NCBI RefSeq assembly: GCF_016859285.1
Contig: NC_053417.1
Span: 10,677,206-10,741,205 of the forward strand
Origin: Xiphias gladius
Lineage: Eukaryota; Chordata; Actinopteri; Istiophoriformes; Xiphiidae
Length of the DNA stretch: 64,000 nucleotides
Reading direction: 5' to 3'
The notes beneath the pieces are model-generated. The model was not told where the DNA came from. It made no database searches and saw nothing but the letters and a program-made list of their open reading frames with translations. Numbering within the stretch: the stretch's first letter is position 1; the number at the start of each line of letters is the position of its first letter. Made by a program: the position numbers and the translations under genes. Positions 1 through 12,325 of this stretch are shown here, piece after piece.

Positions 1-3000
1 TTTGTAATTACTACCTCTAGAGCTTCTTATTATATACACTTATAGCAAGTATACTAAGATATCATCTTTTCAAATGCTAAATAGTAGCAGATCTTAGAGT
101 TTCTAGAGTAAGTTGTAACTTTAGTACACCCATAGCTGCAAGTAGAATTAAAAGCTCTTTTTAGAGCAGTAGTTTTGGCCTCCTGCAAGTTCATGCATAT
201 ACAGATTCCTTCTCCATTATATAACAGGATCAGAACTGGGTAGAAAAAGTTCCAAAAATGTTCCTACTGCAGGAGAATAACCGAAAGTCTGGGTTCACCA
301 CACCAGGACAGGTCAGGTAGCGTCAAGTTCATTGTCAAAGGAGACATATACCACATCAGATTTAAACATTTTCCTAATTTTTTGAACTTTTGAGGCTTAA
401 ATGATGATGCCTACAAAGTTAGTTTTAATTAAAAGTAAAACTATTGACATATTTAACTTGCCTTTTCTAAATTTGATTTTCAAACAGAAATTTAGTAAGA
501 TCTCAGAACCTGTTGAGACTGTATAGATGCTATTCAGTGATTCAGTGTTTTTTAATCAGATCCATCAAAAGTCCAATGATCAGGGAATGTCTTGAAACTA
601 GTCCCAAGCTGAGCAGCCACCAGTCTGGCATGGACAGATAGTTTGACAGAAGCTTGTAGCTTGTTTTCAGGTTGTGCTGTAATTCTTCTATTAAAAATCC
701 TGACCAGCCAATCAGGATAGAAGAAACGGAGCATGTCCTAGGCAGACGAAGAAAATATGAATGTGTTTGGACTGAGCAGAGTCACTGAATTAAAGGTCAG
801 ACTAGAGCAGAAGCTAATTGTGCCTTTAGATATTATAAATGACTTGAAATTTTTAAAAAATGAGAGAGATGTAATTTGGATTTCCATTTATAGTTTGTAT
901 TTACTCTTTGATCAGACTTATTTAATTGCCATTCAAATTGTCTCTGATCTGATTGTTCTGAGTTTGACTGAGCGTCTAGACTCTACTGGACTTGTTCTGA
1001 TTTAGCCCAGGTAGGAACTCAGTATGATCCTCCTCAGTTGTCTGATCGATAAGAGCTTCATTCATGACAGCACCGCTCGGTCTCAAGATCTTACTGGCAT
1101 TAACATCTCAGGGCTTCACATTCACAGTCACAGCGACCATGGGCCACCACCACTGTCTCCCTCATCAACTTAAAACTATGTGATCGCTGATGAACAATCA
1201 GGTCAGTGTGTGTTCTTCGAGGCTTAGCAGGGGAACGGGATGAAAAATCTAATATTACAGAAATAACATCATTTTATACATATGTAACATTTCCATTCCA
1301 GCACATGAAATCCAAAATGAAATAATCCCTCAGCCGCACCCTGGTCAGACCCTACTGTGTGTGTGTCCAAGCCGACCCTCTATTTGGCATCATGTTTTAA
1401 GTGTAATAATTTTAAAGGAGGGGGAATGTGTACTAAATTGTCACCTGCTGTTCCACTGTCTGATTTTAGCATATCTAAAATTTATGTGCTATATATTGTT
1501 AATCTTGTAAGTAAAATAGCGTGCCATTACATAGTAAAATGCAAAAGAAAGGTACACGCTAACTTTGTTCTAAGAAATGTTTGTTTTCTTTATTTCTGTA
1601 TGCCAATACTGTAGCGTCAACATGATTATGTGAAGAATCACCGTGCAAAATTTCTGTATATATAGACTCATCACTATGCTGTATTGTATGTGAACCATTG
1701 TGTTGTAGTAAAAAGCTCAATAAACTTGTAGAAAGGAGTTTGTTAAAGGGAATCATTTGGGTCCAAAGGATTGTTTGAATATCATGGATGATATCATTAG
1801 AAAAAGGGAGGAATGACAGAAGTGGGGTGTACAACAAACAGGTTGCCCCTCGGTGTCAGCCGAAAATGGCTCTGTCTAGTGGACCGAAAAAGAAATTATA
1901 ACTGCTAAAGATTTAATTGAATGAAGTGCCACTTTTTTGGCTGACTTTTCCTCCTCTTTCAGCAAATCTTCTCTTAGAAGAAGCAGCTGCCTTCAACTCA
2001 GAGAACCAAGGGACTTTATTGAAAATTTTCCAACACAGGCAGGGTCTCCATTACTACAGTTTTTCAACACAATTCAGAATTGAAGAGAGGGAAATACTGT
2101 ACCTCACTTTAAAATATCTATAGTCCCATATGGACCAGCTGTTGCTTTTCCAGCAGTATTTTTTTTTACTGCACTACAAATGTGCAGCTCCAGTGAAAAC
2201 AGTGACTTGATTATTACTGCTGGTGAGTTGTTGTATGTTGTCTGTTGTTATTACAACCTCTGACCTAAACAGGAAATGAATTTTCAAACTATGTTACCAA
2301 TGGGACCTTTGCCAAAAATTATGACAGGAAAAGGAAGATAGCTGTTGAATAGAAACGAAGCAGAGGACAAAATGAATCAAAGCGTCAACAGTGATGCACT
2401 CATCTCATATTTCCACACCGAAACCATCCTGTATGGAGATGTGAAAGCGATGATTTCATGGTATCATGGGAAAAGGACACAACTTGACTTAAAATACTCT
2501 GCATCATATAAAGTCAAGTAAAGCAGCTTCCTCTGGGTAGTGGTTTACTTATTAATGGACATGCAATGTGGGAACATGTTTTTTTTTTTTTTAAAAGTAA
2601 ATTCTTAAGATTTACAGCAGAGACCCATAAACTTTGAACTTTCACTATATCTTTTATATAGTAGACACTAACAATAAGTCTACTTTGCGTACTCTAGAGG
2701 TTAGTCAAGTAAACATAAATAAAGTATAATCCGCAATTTTGTTATCGTATATGAGAGTGGGATGTCTAAGAACGATGAAGGCGGCTATGTGGGTGGATGT
2801 ACCTTTAAAGTAGGTATCCGAGATCTGAGGAAAATCAGGATTTTAATCTTTCATCTTACTATTAAAAACCCTACAAATCTGAGAGTGTAACATCAAACCC
2901 ACTAATTCCTGTTCTGTTGTGTTATTAAAGATTTACATTAATGGTTATTACTCTCTGTATGAACATTGTCGTCGGCCACATTTCTCAGATTCTGTAGAAG

Positions 3001-3560
3001 TGATGAAAACCTCAAATTCCTTCCTTCCTTCCTTCCTCCGTGCCCTCTTATATTATAATAAGCTGCTCTTCATCGTTCCCACGAGAAAGGAAGCAATGAT
3101 GTAAACAGCAGTGGTACGTGAAGCATCCTCATACTGTATTCTGTGGTGTGGGTGATGCTGCCTGCCTTTACAATAACACACATTCAGCTAATAAGAGATG
3201 ATCCGACTGGGAGGGATCAGAAAACTGAATATCTACAGTGTCACAGTCTTATATGGAACCTGTTGAAAAAATTGAAGGTGCTCCTAAATACCGTGATACA
3301 GAGAGAGACAGGGAAAAGTACACAGACACTATTTCTCAGGCTTGTGCAGCTTTATCTGGGGAATTAGAACATGATATTACTGATCCCTTTCACATGTTCA
3401 CACAATCAAACGAACTCAAATTTGAATAAATTCATGGTCAAGCTGTTACCTATTAGGAACCCAATTTTAGGCCATGTTAAATTTGACTGAGTGAGTGAGT
3501 GATCCTACTTGAAGGGGTCTGAAATGGTCCCAGGCCAGTGTTGAATGGAAACGTGATGCT
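1..3560. other. AT-rich region without a recognised gene
   Basis: No open frame here resembles a protein family I know, and the frames present are short and AT-rich. The stretch around 1,380-1,740 reads like a 3' untranslated region, because it ends in a canonical AATAAA, but no terminal coding exon could be tied to it. A short TTCC tract lies near 3,020-3,040. It may be the 3' flank of a neighbouring gene or plain intergenic DNA. Confidence 0.5.
1719..1724 (+). terminator. possible polyadenylation signal
   Basis: AATAAA on the + strand, followed within about 40 bases by TG/T-rich sequence. It could mark the 3' end of a transcript entering from the left edge. Without a recognised upstream exon this is weak, because the hexamer is frequent by chance in AT-rich DNA. 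Confidence 0.25.
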
Positions 3561-3608
3561 CAGTATCCAGTAACCCAGAAATGCTGGGGGGGGGGGGGTT
3601 TCACTCGT

Positions 3609-3905
3609 TTGCCACCCACTCTAGAGGCTGTCCATCGATTTTCACCAACTCAGCGCGCATCCCCGCTGCGCGCTCCCGCCGCCCTGTGGATCAGAAGCCG
3701 GAGACTCTGCTGCACCGCTGACCCGGACAACAGAACCCGACAGGGGACCCTCCACACCTCCAGGTTACACGCACAGCAGACGCAGATAGACGGGCAGACG
3801 GAGCCTGGAGCCTCCGGTCTCTGTCCGCGCTGCCTGCAGCATGTTCCTGCTGTAACTCCAGCACCGCTCTCAGTCCGGACACGAGGAGGAACCGCGCAAG
3901 GTAGA
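3609..3905 (+). promoter_or_regulatory. CpG-rich block; candidate promoter and first non-coding exon
   Basis: This block is far richer in GC and CpG than its AT-rich surroundings; clusters of GCGC, CCGCCG and CGGAC are visible at 3,650-3,900. It ends at about 3,899 in a usable splice donor (CGCAAG followed by GTAGAG). It carries a 111-codon open frame without family resemblance, which I take as a by-product of GC content. The next recognised + strand coding exon is the RhoGEF exon at 23,256, so this may be that gene's 5' untranslated exon with a 19-kb first intron. The link is inference. Confidence 0.4.
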
Positions 3906-5339
3906 GAGCACCCACATTCACGAACTTTGTCAATGGTGTGCTGATGACTGATGACCCGTGAACCAACTAGTCGTCTACGTATTTTATTTCATCTTAAAAT
4001 GCTAAACCACAGACGGAGTTGTTAAACTAATGCTACAGTGAAGTGATTTGTGTTTGAAGTTGGCACAGAAGTGACTAATAATCATGAAGGTGTCAATCAA
4101 TATCAAGATTTGATTACAGAGCGAAACCGACTTTGATGAACAGTCCACAATTCAGTGGATCCTAACGTCATAGTCGGATAAGCGCAGAGCTGTGCGTAAA
4201 TGCGCACACATCACCAGGACTGCAGGAAAGAGGCTTTTAGTGTTTATTTTGACACGGAGATTTAGTAACACCGCAGATGTCTGCATGTATCGGCGTTATG
4301 TCTGCATGTGGACCTACTGCGGTATGTCATTGCTGGAGATACCAGCCTGATTATAAAGAAGGTTCTTCCTCTATGAGTATCAAGCAGAAAGTTCATTTGA
4401 CTGAGCTGCTGGATAAACTTTGGCATTATTTCAATGGAGGAATTATTTTAATCGATATTCCGATCCAGTTTGATCACATAATTTGGTGCTGCACAGCCAA
4501 ATGTCACCATGTAGTATCACACAACACTGCCACTTTTACACGGACTAATCAGGTCTGTATGCCAAACACATCTTAATAATGGCTATGTTATGTTTTATTT
4601 TCAAGCACATTTCAGCATCCAGAAGATTGTCTTTTATTCCAGTAACATCAAGAGAGGACTGATTAATCCCTGCATATACTCTTTTAACCAAAAGCCAAGG
4701 AGAAGGTGATAATCTTCCCAACTATTTGCTCTGCTGTCGGTCAGTTACATAAACCTAAAACCGAGGATGTGATGACACTCACTCACAGGCAGGACAGCGC
4801 GCATAAGTGCCACTTGTCTGGATCAAAATAAGCGTGATTGAAGATCTGACTCCTCGTCATCAATGCAGCTCATGTTATTCCACATGGAGAGATATTTGTG
4901 AAAAAGCCATTGACCTGTGCTCTTATACCCATACCTCTACAAGCTATTATTCATTTAGACGTGATTGTAAATTAACTCATTGTTTCATGTCACATCGTTC
5001 TTCGGTTTTGCCAAAACAAGTTTAACATGTCATAAATATACAGCAACATTGGTTTGAGACAGAAGAGGAAACAGTGAAAATAGCAATGCAAAACTCAACT
5101 TAGAAATGACTTACTTATTTAACTTGCAGCTAAACCAATAGCAATGGGAATGTTTTCACCTTAATTTGTATTCTCTGCTTATTTATCAATAGAGTGTTTA
5201 GTAAATAAATATCATAATATTTTCTGTAGTGACTGAAATGACTAGTCATGCACAACTAGGCAATTGATAGATGAAATAACTTTAAGAAGATTAAGTAACG
5301 AAAATTTTGACTATTAATTATAGCAGATAATCAGCGTCT

Positions 5340-5605
5340 GCACTGACAAATTGTTTGTTTCACTTTCACAAATGTAAAGAATTGATTTTCACCTTTAAAG
5401 AAATAATATTGAAATTGAAAATTGTATATTGAGGTTTTTGGCTGTTGGTAAGATATTTGTATGCGTTTTTAATCCATCCTTTTGGCTTCGAAACTTTTGG
5501 TGGAAATTTCTCATTACTTTTGATACCATAGGCTAAACAATGAGTGGGAAGAGTAATCGATAGATAATAGGAGAAGAAATATTCACTGCAGCCTTTAACT
5601 GCTCC
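5340..5605 (+). repeat. teleost dispersed repeat, copy A
   Basis: The block has a central 'tttttggctgttggt' motif, a later 'catAGGCTAAACAATgagt' stretch, an 'aatcgataga' core and a terminal 'actGCAGCCt'. The same order of motifs recurs at 16,345-16,600 and, inverted, at 11,040-11,220. I recognise it as a very common non-coding repeat of teleost genomes; its class was not determined. Confidence 0.55.
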
Positions 5606-5960
5606 TTCTGTGTTATTCGTAACCTAATGTTCAGTGTACCTCCTGTGTGACCTGAACTGTGTGACTTCGCCCCTGGAACCAGCTGTTACTGTCTGTCTGT
5701 TTGGCTGCGTCTTCTCTGCTCTGGGGTTTCTTCTCTGCTGTGTGAGCGAGGTTATAAATAAGAGGCTGGAGGATTTTGCGTGTGTGTGTGTTGTTTAACC
5801 AGCTGCTGGGGACGTTTGTTTGTCTCCTCTGAGTGCAGGTGTGTACTCGCTGGCCCCTAGATGCTTTTCTGGGGCCAGCACTCACCACCCTGCTTTTACC
5901 TCAAGGGTTTCAGTCTGTTTGTGTTGGATCAGCATCACCTGTCTACTGTGCTTTAGCTGT

Positions 5961-5966
5961 GCGTGT

Positions 5967-6064
<98 letters not shown>

Positions 6065-6071
6065 AAGAGAC
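5961..6071. repeat. TG microsatellite followed by GA tract
   Basis: About 90 bases of nearly pure TG dinucleotide, then about 20 bases of GA. The long 'Cys-Val' and 'Thr-His' frames across it on both strands are artefacts of the repeat. Alternating purine-pyrimidine tracts of this length can adopt Z-DNA and are usually polymorphic in length. Confidence 0.97.
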
Positions 6072-6476
6072 ACAGATGATAATAATAAACTGTAAAACAT
6101 TTTTCCTCTTTATGACAAAATAAGTACATTTTCCCCCTCTTATTTAACAACATTGTTTAAATTCTTTAAGATAAGTAGATAGCTTTATATATATGTACAG
6201 ACGCAGGAAACATGACTCTCGTGTGTTTTAATTTGTGATATACAGTATAGGTAATGTCATAGGGTTTTAATTTGTCCTTTTTTTCAGAGAAGCCAAGGCT
6301 AAGAAATTTTTAAGATGACCTGTTTGAGAGTTAGGGAGGATCTCCTCTTTAGCAAGCGCAGGATCCAGAGTGAAAATACTTAGAAAAGTGAAAAAGTTCA
6401 AGAACCCGTATTTTGAGGTTTTTATACTATTTCTGATCTTTGAACAGATGACATAAATTATACCCTTTAGACATGA

Positions 6477-6477
<1 letters not shown>

Positions 6478-6557
<80 letters not shown>

Positions 6558-6601
6558 TGTGTTTTTGTGTGTCTGTACGTGCATGTGTGTGTGTGTGTGT
6601 T
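6478..6601. repeat. TG microsatellite, interrupted
   Basis: About 75 bases of pure TG, then an interrupted stretch with TTTGTGTG, TCTGTACGTGCATG and a second pure TG run of about 18 bases. It lies only 430 bases from the previous TG tract and has the same strand orientation. Confidence 0.97.
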
Positions 6602-7674
6602 CTTGTCTAGACAGAGAGAAGCATGGGAAAGTGGCCTCAACTTTGCAGGGCAGACCACCAGCAGTGACAGTCGCATACAGAGATCTAAATATTGACAGCT
6701 TGATATCCACAGCATTTAACAGAACCGGGTCACTACACTCAGTCATGTACAGCATATGTTTTAGGTTTAGCTAACAGAGACAATGTTCATAGTGGGTTTC
6801 ATCCAATTTCAAGTCATAGCATCAACACAATGACATGTTGCTATAAAATGAATTATAAAAAAAATACTTATTATTTTTTAATTGCAAGAAAGAACAATAA
6901 AATAGTGAAATAGAAATTAACTAGATTCATTGGTAACTATGAAATGACTTAGTTACATTTTGAGAAATACATCTACACAGCTTGCAGATACAAAGGCATA
7001 AAGTAAATGTAGAGGGAGAAAATAACAAACAAAATAACTGTATGAAAAATAAATTACTAGCATAAAATCGACAGGTAAGATGGTTTAAAATTAAATCTTT
7101 TCAAAGTAGGGTCCCGGATCTTAAAATATAGGTTTACCTTATGAACGTTTAACAAATCTCTAATCCAGTCTGAAAAGGCAGAGTAGCAGACGATTTCCAC
7201 TCTCGGTGCAGTTTGTTCGTGATGTGATCAGTGACTTTTTCCCCAGGCCCGCTGTGACTTGACATTCAAAGCTAGTGTTGCATGAGTATCATATGGGAGT
7301 CACAGCATTAGAACCGGCCTAAGGAACATGTACTGTATGAGTCAAACAGAAAGGTTTATAAGACCTCGTCAGCAGGCCAGACCTGGGTCAAGACTGTGGA
7401 TTGATTTTTCTTTAGCAGAGATTACAGCAGTTGGTCAGTAACGTACTGCAGCAAGCTATCGGAATATCATTAGGAATAGTAACACCTTAACTTGAAACTT
7501 AAACTCAATGTTTTGTCAAAGCTATGATCTGTCCTTATTTTCTTGGGGTTTTTTTTCCTCACTGTAGGTTGTCTTTATTAATCAGTCTCTTTAGTTAATG
7601 TCCCGGCTTCCTTCCATCCCTCCGTGGTTATTTTGTTTGTCCATACGGCTACTGTAGGCGTCATATTTCTGTCA

Positions 7675-7675
<1 letters not shown>

Positions 7676-7713
<38 letters not shown>

Positions 7714-7722
7714 GCACACACA
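7676..7722. repeat. CA microsatellite
   Basis: About 35 bases of CA on the + strand followed by a short interrupted CA run. Its orientation is opposite to the two TG tracts at 5.96 and 6.48 kb. Confidence 0.95.
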
Positions 7723-10369
7723 CCTCCGTGAGAACAATATGTGTAAAAAAAATCCAGTCAGCCTCACAGTTAATTCTGAGTGGCCCAAGCAGCTCATGGT
7801 GATTTATGGCCGGCAGGGTCAGCTCCAGCTGAGGCTGTGAGGGGTCACAGTTGGAGGGCCAAAATAGACACCTCTCCTTCTCTTCCCCCACTGGGTCAAT
7901 ATGTCTCTCTCATCCCCAGAGCTACTGCTGTGAAGAAAGGGGTGAATCACACAGCCTAGATCTCCTGAGTCAGTCTGTTAAAAGACCCTGAGGGTTTTTC
8001 TGTTGCTCAGTGTTGGGCCCCTACTGGGTTTAGCATCGGTGTGGTATAATATTAGCACCCAGTGGTATACTGAACAGCTTTGTATGTCACATGGGTGTCA
8101 CAACTGTAACGATAACATTCCTGCCAAGCCTGCGTACAACTTTGTAAAGTGGGTCAGTACACGTATAAGTTCCTCACTATGTGTTGCTTTACCAAAATAT
8201 TTAATTTACTTGTATGGAGCTAGAAAATGCACTTTGAGTTAACAGCATGGAGCCCAAGTGGAGGTGAGGTGGGTCGAGCAGGAGGTGAGCACTACACCTG
8301 AGTGTTGTAGTGCTCACAGACCTGTCAGACAAGGTAAACACTCCCCGAAATCAACCCCTCTTGAAGCCTTGATGGCACACATATTTTAAAATTCTAACAA
8401 AGAAACACAAGAGAAGAGTGAAATAAGCTTTTTAGATCTCAGTTTGTACTGACTTGTAGAAAGAGATTTTAGCTTTGACCTCCACACAGGGATCCTTTTT
8501 GGCGCCAGCATCTAGTGGTTATTACAGGTACTGCATCTTACTCTCACACTGGATCCAGGGATGAGCTATGCTGGTTGCTGCCCGGGTGAAAATCGATATG
8601 GATACAGCTAAGTGCAGTTTTGCAGAGAAACCATCCGGGGTTTTTTTTCCAGTTGTTTTCCTTGTCCACTGACCAGAGATTACAGATCACAAGGTACATA
8701 AACAAGCGGGAATGAAAAGCTTGTGGTTAGTATTTTTCAAACTGAGGTACAGCCAAATACTTTTGAAGTCTTTTCTTGTCATTCTTTAATTTTCAATCTT
8801 TTCCTTGTTTTTTCTTTGCTTTGGTTTTTTTTCCTCTCCTGCCCGGATGGTTTGACGATGACTGCTCCGGGTGTATGATTTCATCTTTAGGCTTTACTGA
8901 TAAGTTGCCACACAGTACCAGGCAGTAATCTTGTATCTAATCTTGCTCTCAAGTGAAACAGTATCGAGAGTGTACACTCATTCTGGGCAGAAACTAGACC
9001 TGTTGCTGCTTGTTTTAGTCTGTGTTTGGAGAATAAAACTCTCTTAATGCATCTGCATCTTCAAACAGAGGTTAGTTAGTAAATCATAAAACCAGAATGA
9101 TGATGATGATTTATTAATGAAGCATATATGACATTTTTGCAAGAAAAGCTCAATTTAACTTTAATCATTTGGAGATAAGCTGGGTTACTTATAATAGCTA
9201 GATGTTACTATTTCAATGAAAAAAAAAGATTTTTATTTTTATTTATCAAAAGATGGTTAGTCTTTACTGTTCCTAAAGATATTTCAATTCCTGAAGCTAT
9301 TTGAGGGAAAATGAATGAATATATATGTATATCATCAAAAATTGTAAGGGTTAAAAATAATAGGTTTAGCCGTATCTCTGCCGAAAAATGTACATGCGAT
9401 GTGTGAGGTGGCGTTCTGATCATTTACCGTTACCCAATGTTATGACATTGGTGATATCTGATAGGTTGACATGTATGTTTTTCGGTCAAGGGATGTCAAC
9501 TGTCGCTCATTTGGCTTTTCTTCGACAGACTTGATATCCGCCTCTACCAATGGAGCGCATCACACAAACTGACCTACACTGACCGCACTGACCAAACGGG
9601 GAAGAGACTGTAATGTGACAAAGAAAATGATTTATGAATGAATTTTTTATTAAAATGACAATATTAGTTTGAGTTACAGAGGAAGTCTAGCTTCCACTGG
9701 CTTTTGGGAGAAAAGGCCTCTGATAAGAGCTGTACAAAATTTAAATCAAATCACAGACTTGGTTCAATAGCTGTCAGAAATCCACATCAGCTGCTTATGT
9801 GTCTGCTTGTGTAGGATTTATAGTCTTGAAAATGTGCCTGTCTTGTTTACCACAATAAACATGTCTGCATCCCAAGGAGTCCATAAAAACACCGAATAAC
9901 ATAAAACTGTCAATTATATAAACTTCCTGTGCAGCCCAGCTTTGACCCCCGCTTGCTCACTGGAGGAAATGCATCTCCAGCTATGTTAACTGCTTTACAG
10001 TATGGTAATGAGGTGCTAGCTGCCTAAGCAGGAGCTCATGCTTGAAGTGCTGAGGATGCTGGAGGCAAAAATAGAAGGCCGAGGCTTGAGGTGCGTTTGT
10101 TTCCATCACTGGCTTGGATTAGCAGCTTTTAAAGACTCTGTTCCATTAGGCTATTGTAACAAAGCACACAGACTCCTGAACACACACTGAAACATTGACA
10201 GCGCTGCTTCCAAATACAGTAAAGCCAGTGTTACATTCAGAGCGGGAGGCTTGTTTTATTGGGTGTTTTTATATGTCTGCAGCTGTTAAGGTTTGCACAG
10301 ACACACATTCACAGTAAATAGAGAGCTGACGTAGTAGGCCACAGATTCAACCCACATACTACCTACTTT

Positions 10370-10945
10370 TTGTTCTGTGTGTTTCGAGAATTCTGCTGCA
10401 CTGAAGGTTCCCAAGAGCTCAGTGACCTCCATAATTGTTAAATGGAAGAAGTGTGGAACAACCAGGACTCTTCCTAAAGCTGGCCGCCCGGCCAAACCGA
10501 GCAATGCGGTGAGAAGGGCTTTGATAAAAGAGTTGAACAAGAACCCCAAAAGAACTTCCAGAAGGACAACCACCCCTGCAGCACTCCAGTGATCTGGTCT
10601 TTCTGGCAGGGTGGCCTCTCCTCAGTGAAAGACACGTGAAAACATGCTTTCAAAAAAGCATCTAAAGGACTCTCAGAGGTTTGAGAAACAAGATTCTTTG
10701 GTTTGATGAAACCAAGCGTGAGCTGTTTTGCCTCAATTCTAAGCGCCATGTTTGGAGGAAAACAGGCACCGCTAATCACCTCCCCTGTACCATCCCAGCA
10801 GTGAAGCATGGTGCCGGCAGCGTCATGCTGTGGGGGTGTTTTTCAGCACTAGGGACAGGGAGACTGGTGAGGATTGAGGGAAAGCTGAACGGAGCAAAGT
10901 ACAGAGATATCCTTAATGAAAACCTGGTCCAATTATAGGAAAGGT
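10370..10945 (+). mobile_element. Tc1-like transposase remnant (dead)
   Basis: Two open pieces in different frames resemble a Tc1/mariner transposase. Residues encoded at 10,377-10,591 match the N-terminal helix-turn-helix DNA-binding part (KVPKSSV...WKKCGTTRTLPKAGRP). Residues at 10,681-10,938 match the start of the DDE catalytic core: the first catalytic aspartate is present (ILWFDETK), followed by the typical [18 protein letters not shown] block. The join between them is a deletion with stop codons, and the rest of the core (QQDNDPKH and SPDLNPIE motifs) is missing. No terminal inverted repeats were found. It cannot encode a functional enzyme. Confidence 0.85.
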
Positions 10946-11039
10946 TCATCTTGATGTCTGACTCAAGGAGAGAACTGTCGGTCATGTTTTGAAATGACGT
11001 CTCTCTCAAGATAATTCATCTGTGGCCTCTCAAGACTAG

Positions 11040-11220
11040 TGCAGCAACTAAAGGTTTTCATTCCTGATTAAGTGATTCATTGCCAGAAAATAGTAAAGTA
11101 GTCGTCCCTAATAAACCCCTAGCCCACCAGGACGGCTCCAAAACATAAAGATATTTCATTTGCTATCACATAAGACGAAGAAAAGCAGCAAATACCCATA
11201 TCCGAGAAGCTGGAACCAGG
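11040..11220 (-). repeat. teleost dispersed repeat, copy B (inverted)
   Basis: It starts with 'GCAGCAACTAAAGGTTTTCATTcctGATTAA', continues with 'GCCAGAAAATAGTAAAG' and ends with 'GAGAAGCTGGAACCAGGGAAT'. This is the reverse orientation of the repeat seen at 5,340-5,605 and 16,345-16,600, and matches a widespread teleost repeat from general knowledge. It lies directly after the Tc1 remnant. Confidence 0.55.
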
Positions 11221-11506
11221 GAATGTGCAGGTTGTAAATCACAATGATGACCTGACAAAGAAGCACAGGAGGATAGGCGGAGATTTGGGATTAAGTGAAA
11301 TGTCTTTTTTATAAAATGTAAGAATGAACTGGAGAGAGCGAGAGAGAGAACATGACGCTGAGTAAGAAAGGGATTTTGAGAGAGAGAGACAGAGAGATGA
11401 GGACAAGGGCAACAAGGCCTTGGCTATGACCAGTTTAATCAACCGCTTCTCTCCTCTGGCTAGGACACGCTCACTCTGCTCAAGCATAATACCGCAGACA
11501 TGCTGT

Positions 11507-11646
<140 letters not shown>

Positions 11647-11980
11647 ATAATATTTATGCTCTCTCATCCCCCTCCCTGCCTCTTTTTCCTCCCACTCACC
11701 CCCTTTCGGTCTTTCTGTGTCCCTTGGTGACTTTTGCACATTTGCCTTGTCACCCAGTAGAGTCAGTGCATTAACAGAGCCCGAAGGAGGACCGGAGAAA
11801 AAGAGGGAGAGAGCGAGAGAGAGGCAGAGGGGAGGGAGGAACATGAGGACAACAATGGTAGCTTCAGTATGTGACAACAACAACACCACACATGTTTGTC
11901 CTTGGGCTTGTTCTCAACTGCTGAAGGCGAGGCAGAGGGCAAGCGTCTCTAAGATACATTATGATGAATAAGTTGTTCTG

Positions 11981-12325
11981 TTGCCAGTTAAGAAACAGCC
12001 GATTTCCTTCTGTTCTTATTGGTGCATCTCATTAGCCATTGCTCAGTTTGATAAATCTGGGGAAGCTCTCTATCAAGCCCCAGTTGCATGTGTACAAATT
12101 AACAACGATAGAACAGTTTGGTTTCCAACTCCTTTCGGTGTGAAACAAGGGGATGTGATCTCCAGACGCCATTTGCACTTTATATGAATGATTTAATAGT
12201 TGAGTGCTCTGTTCGGAAAGAAGTTGCTTTGTAGTGTTATTTTAAGTCTCTGCTATTTGAAAATGATCAAGAAAAATGGTCAGAATAAATATTAAGCAAA
12301 CCAAAACTGAGAACATATTGTGTTA
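11981..12325 (+). mobile_element. LINE reverse-transcriptase remnant
   Basis: The conceptual translation resembles the core of a non-LTR retrotransposon reverse transcriptase. One frame gives ALYQAP.ACVQIN...VWFPTPFGVKQGDVIS. After a one-step frameshift the next frame gives TPFALYMNDLIVE, which aligns with the usual GVRQGD.LSP.LF..YINDL segment. Further on, a degenerate LLFENDQ stands where YADD(I/V) is expected, followed by INIKQTKTENI, like the ...INI.KTKTM block. The two Asp codons of the YADD motif are damaged and most of the element is missing. It is an old 5'- and 3'-truncated insertion. Confidence 0.7.

Noticed and set aside
3609..3966. 111- and 91-codon frames in the CpG-rich block
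   Set aside because: Open frames arise easily in GC-rich DNA; no family resemblance, and both strands are open at once.
5820..6153. Open frames of repeated Cys-Val or Thr-His on both strands
   Set aside because: They are translations of the TG/CA microsatellite and would be open in any such tract. The same applies at 6,267-6,755 and 11,460-11,889.
10286..11009. Minus-strand frames opposite the Tc1 remnant
   Set aside because: They are shadows of the transposase reading frames on the + strand.
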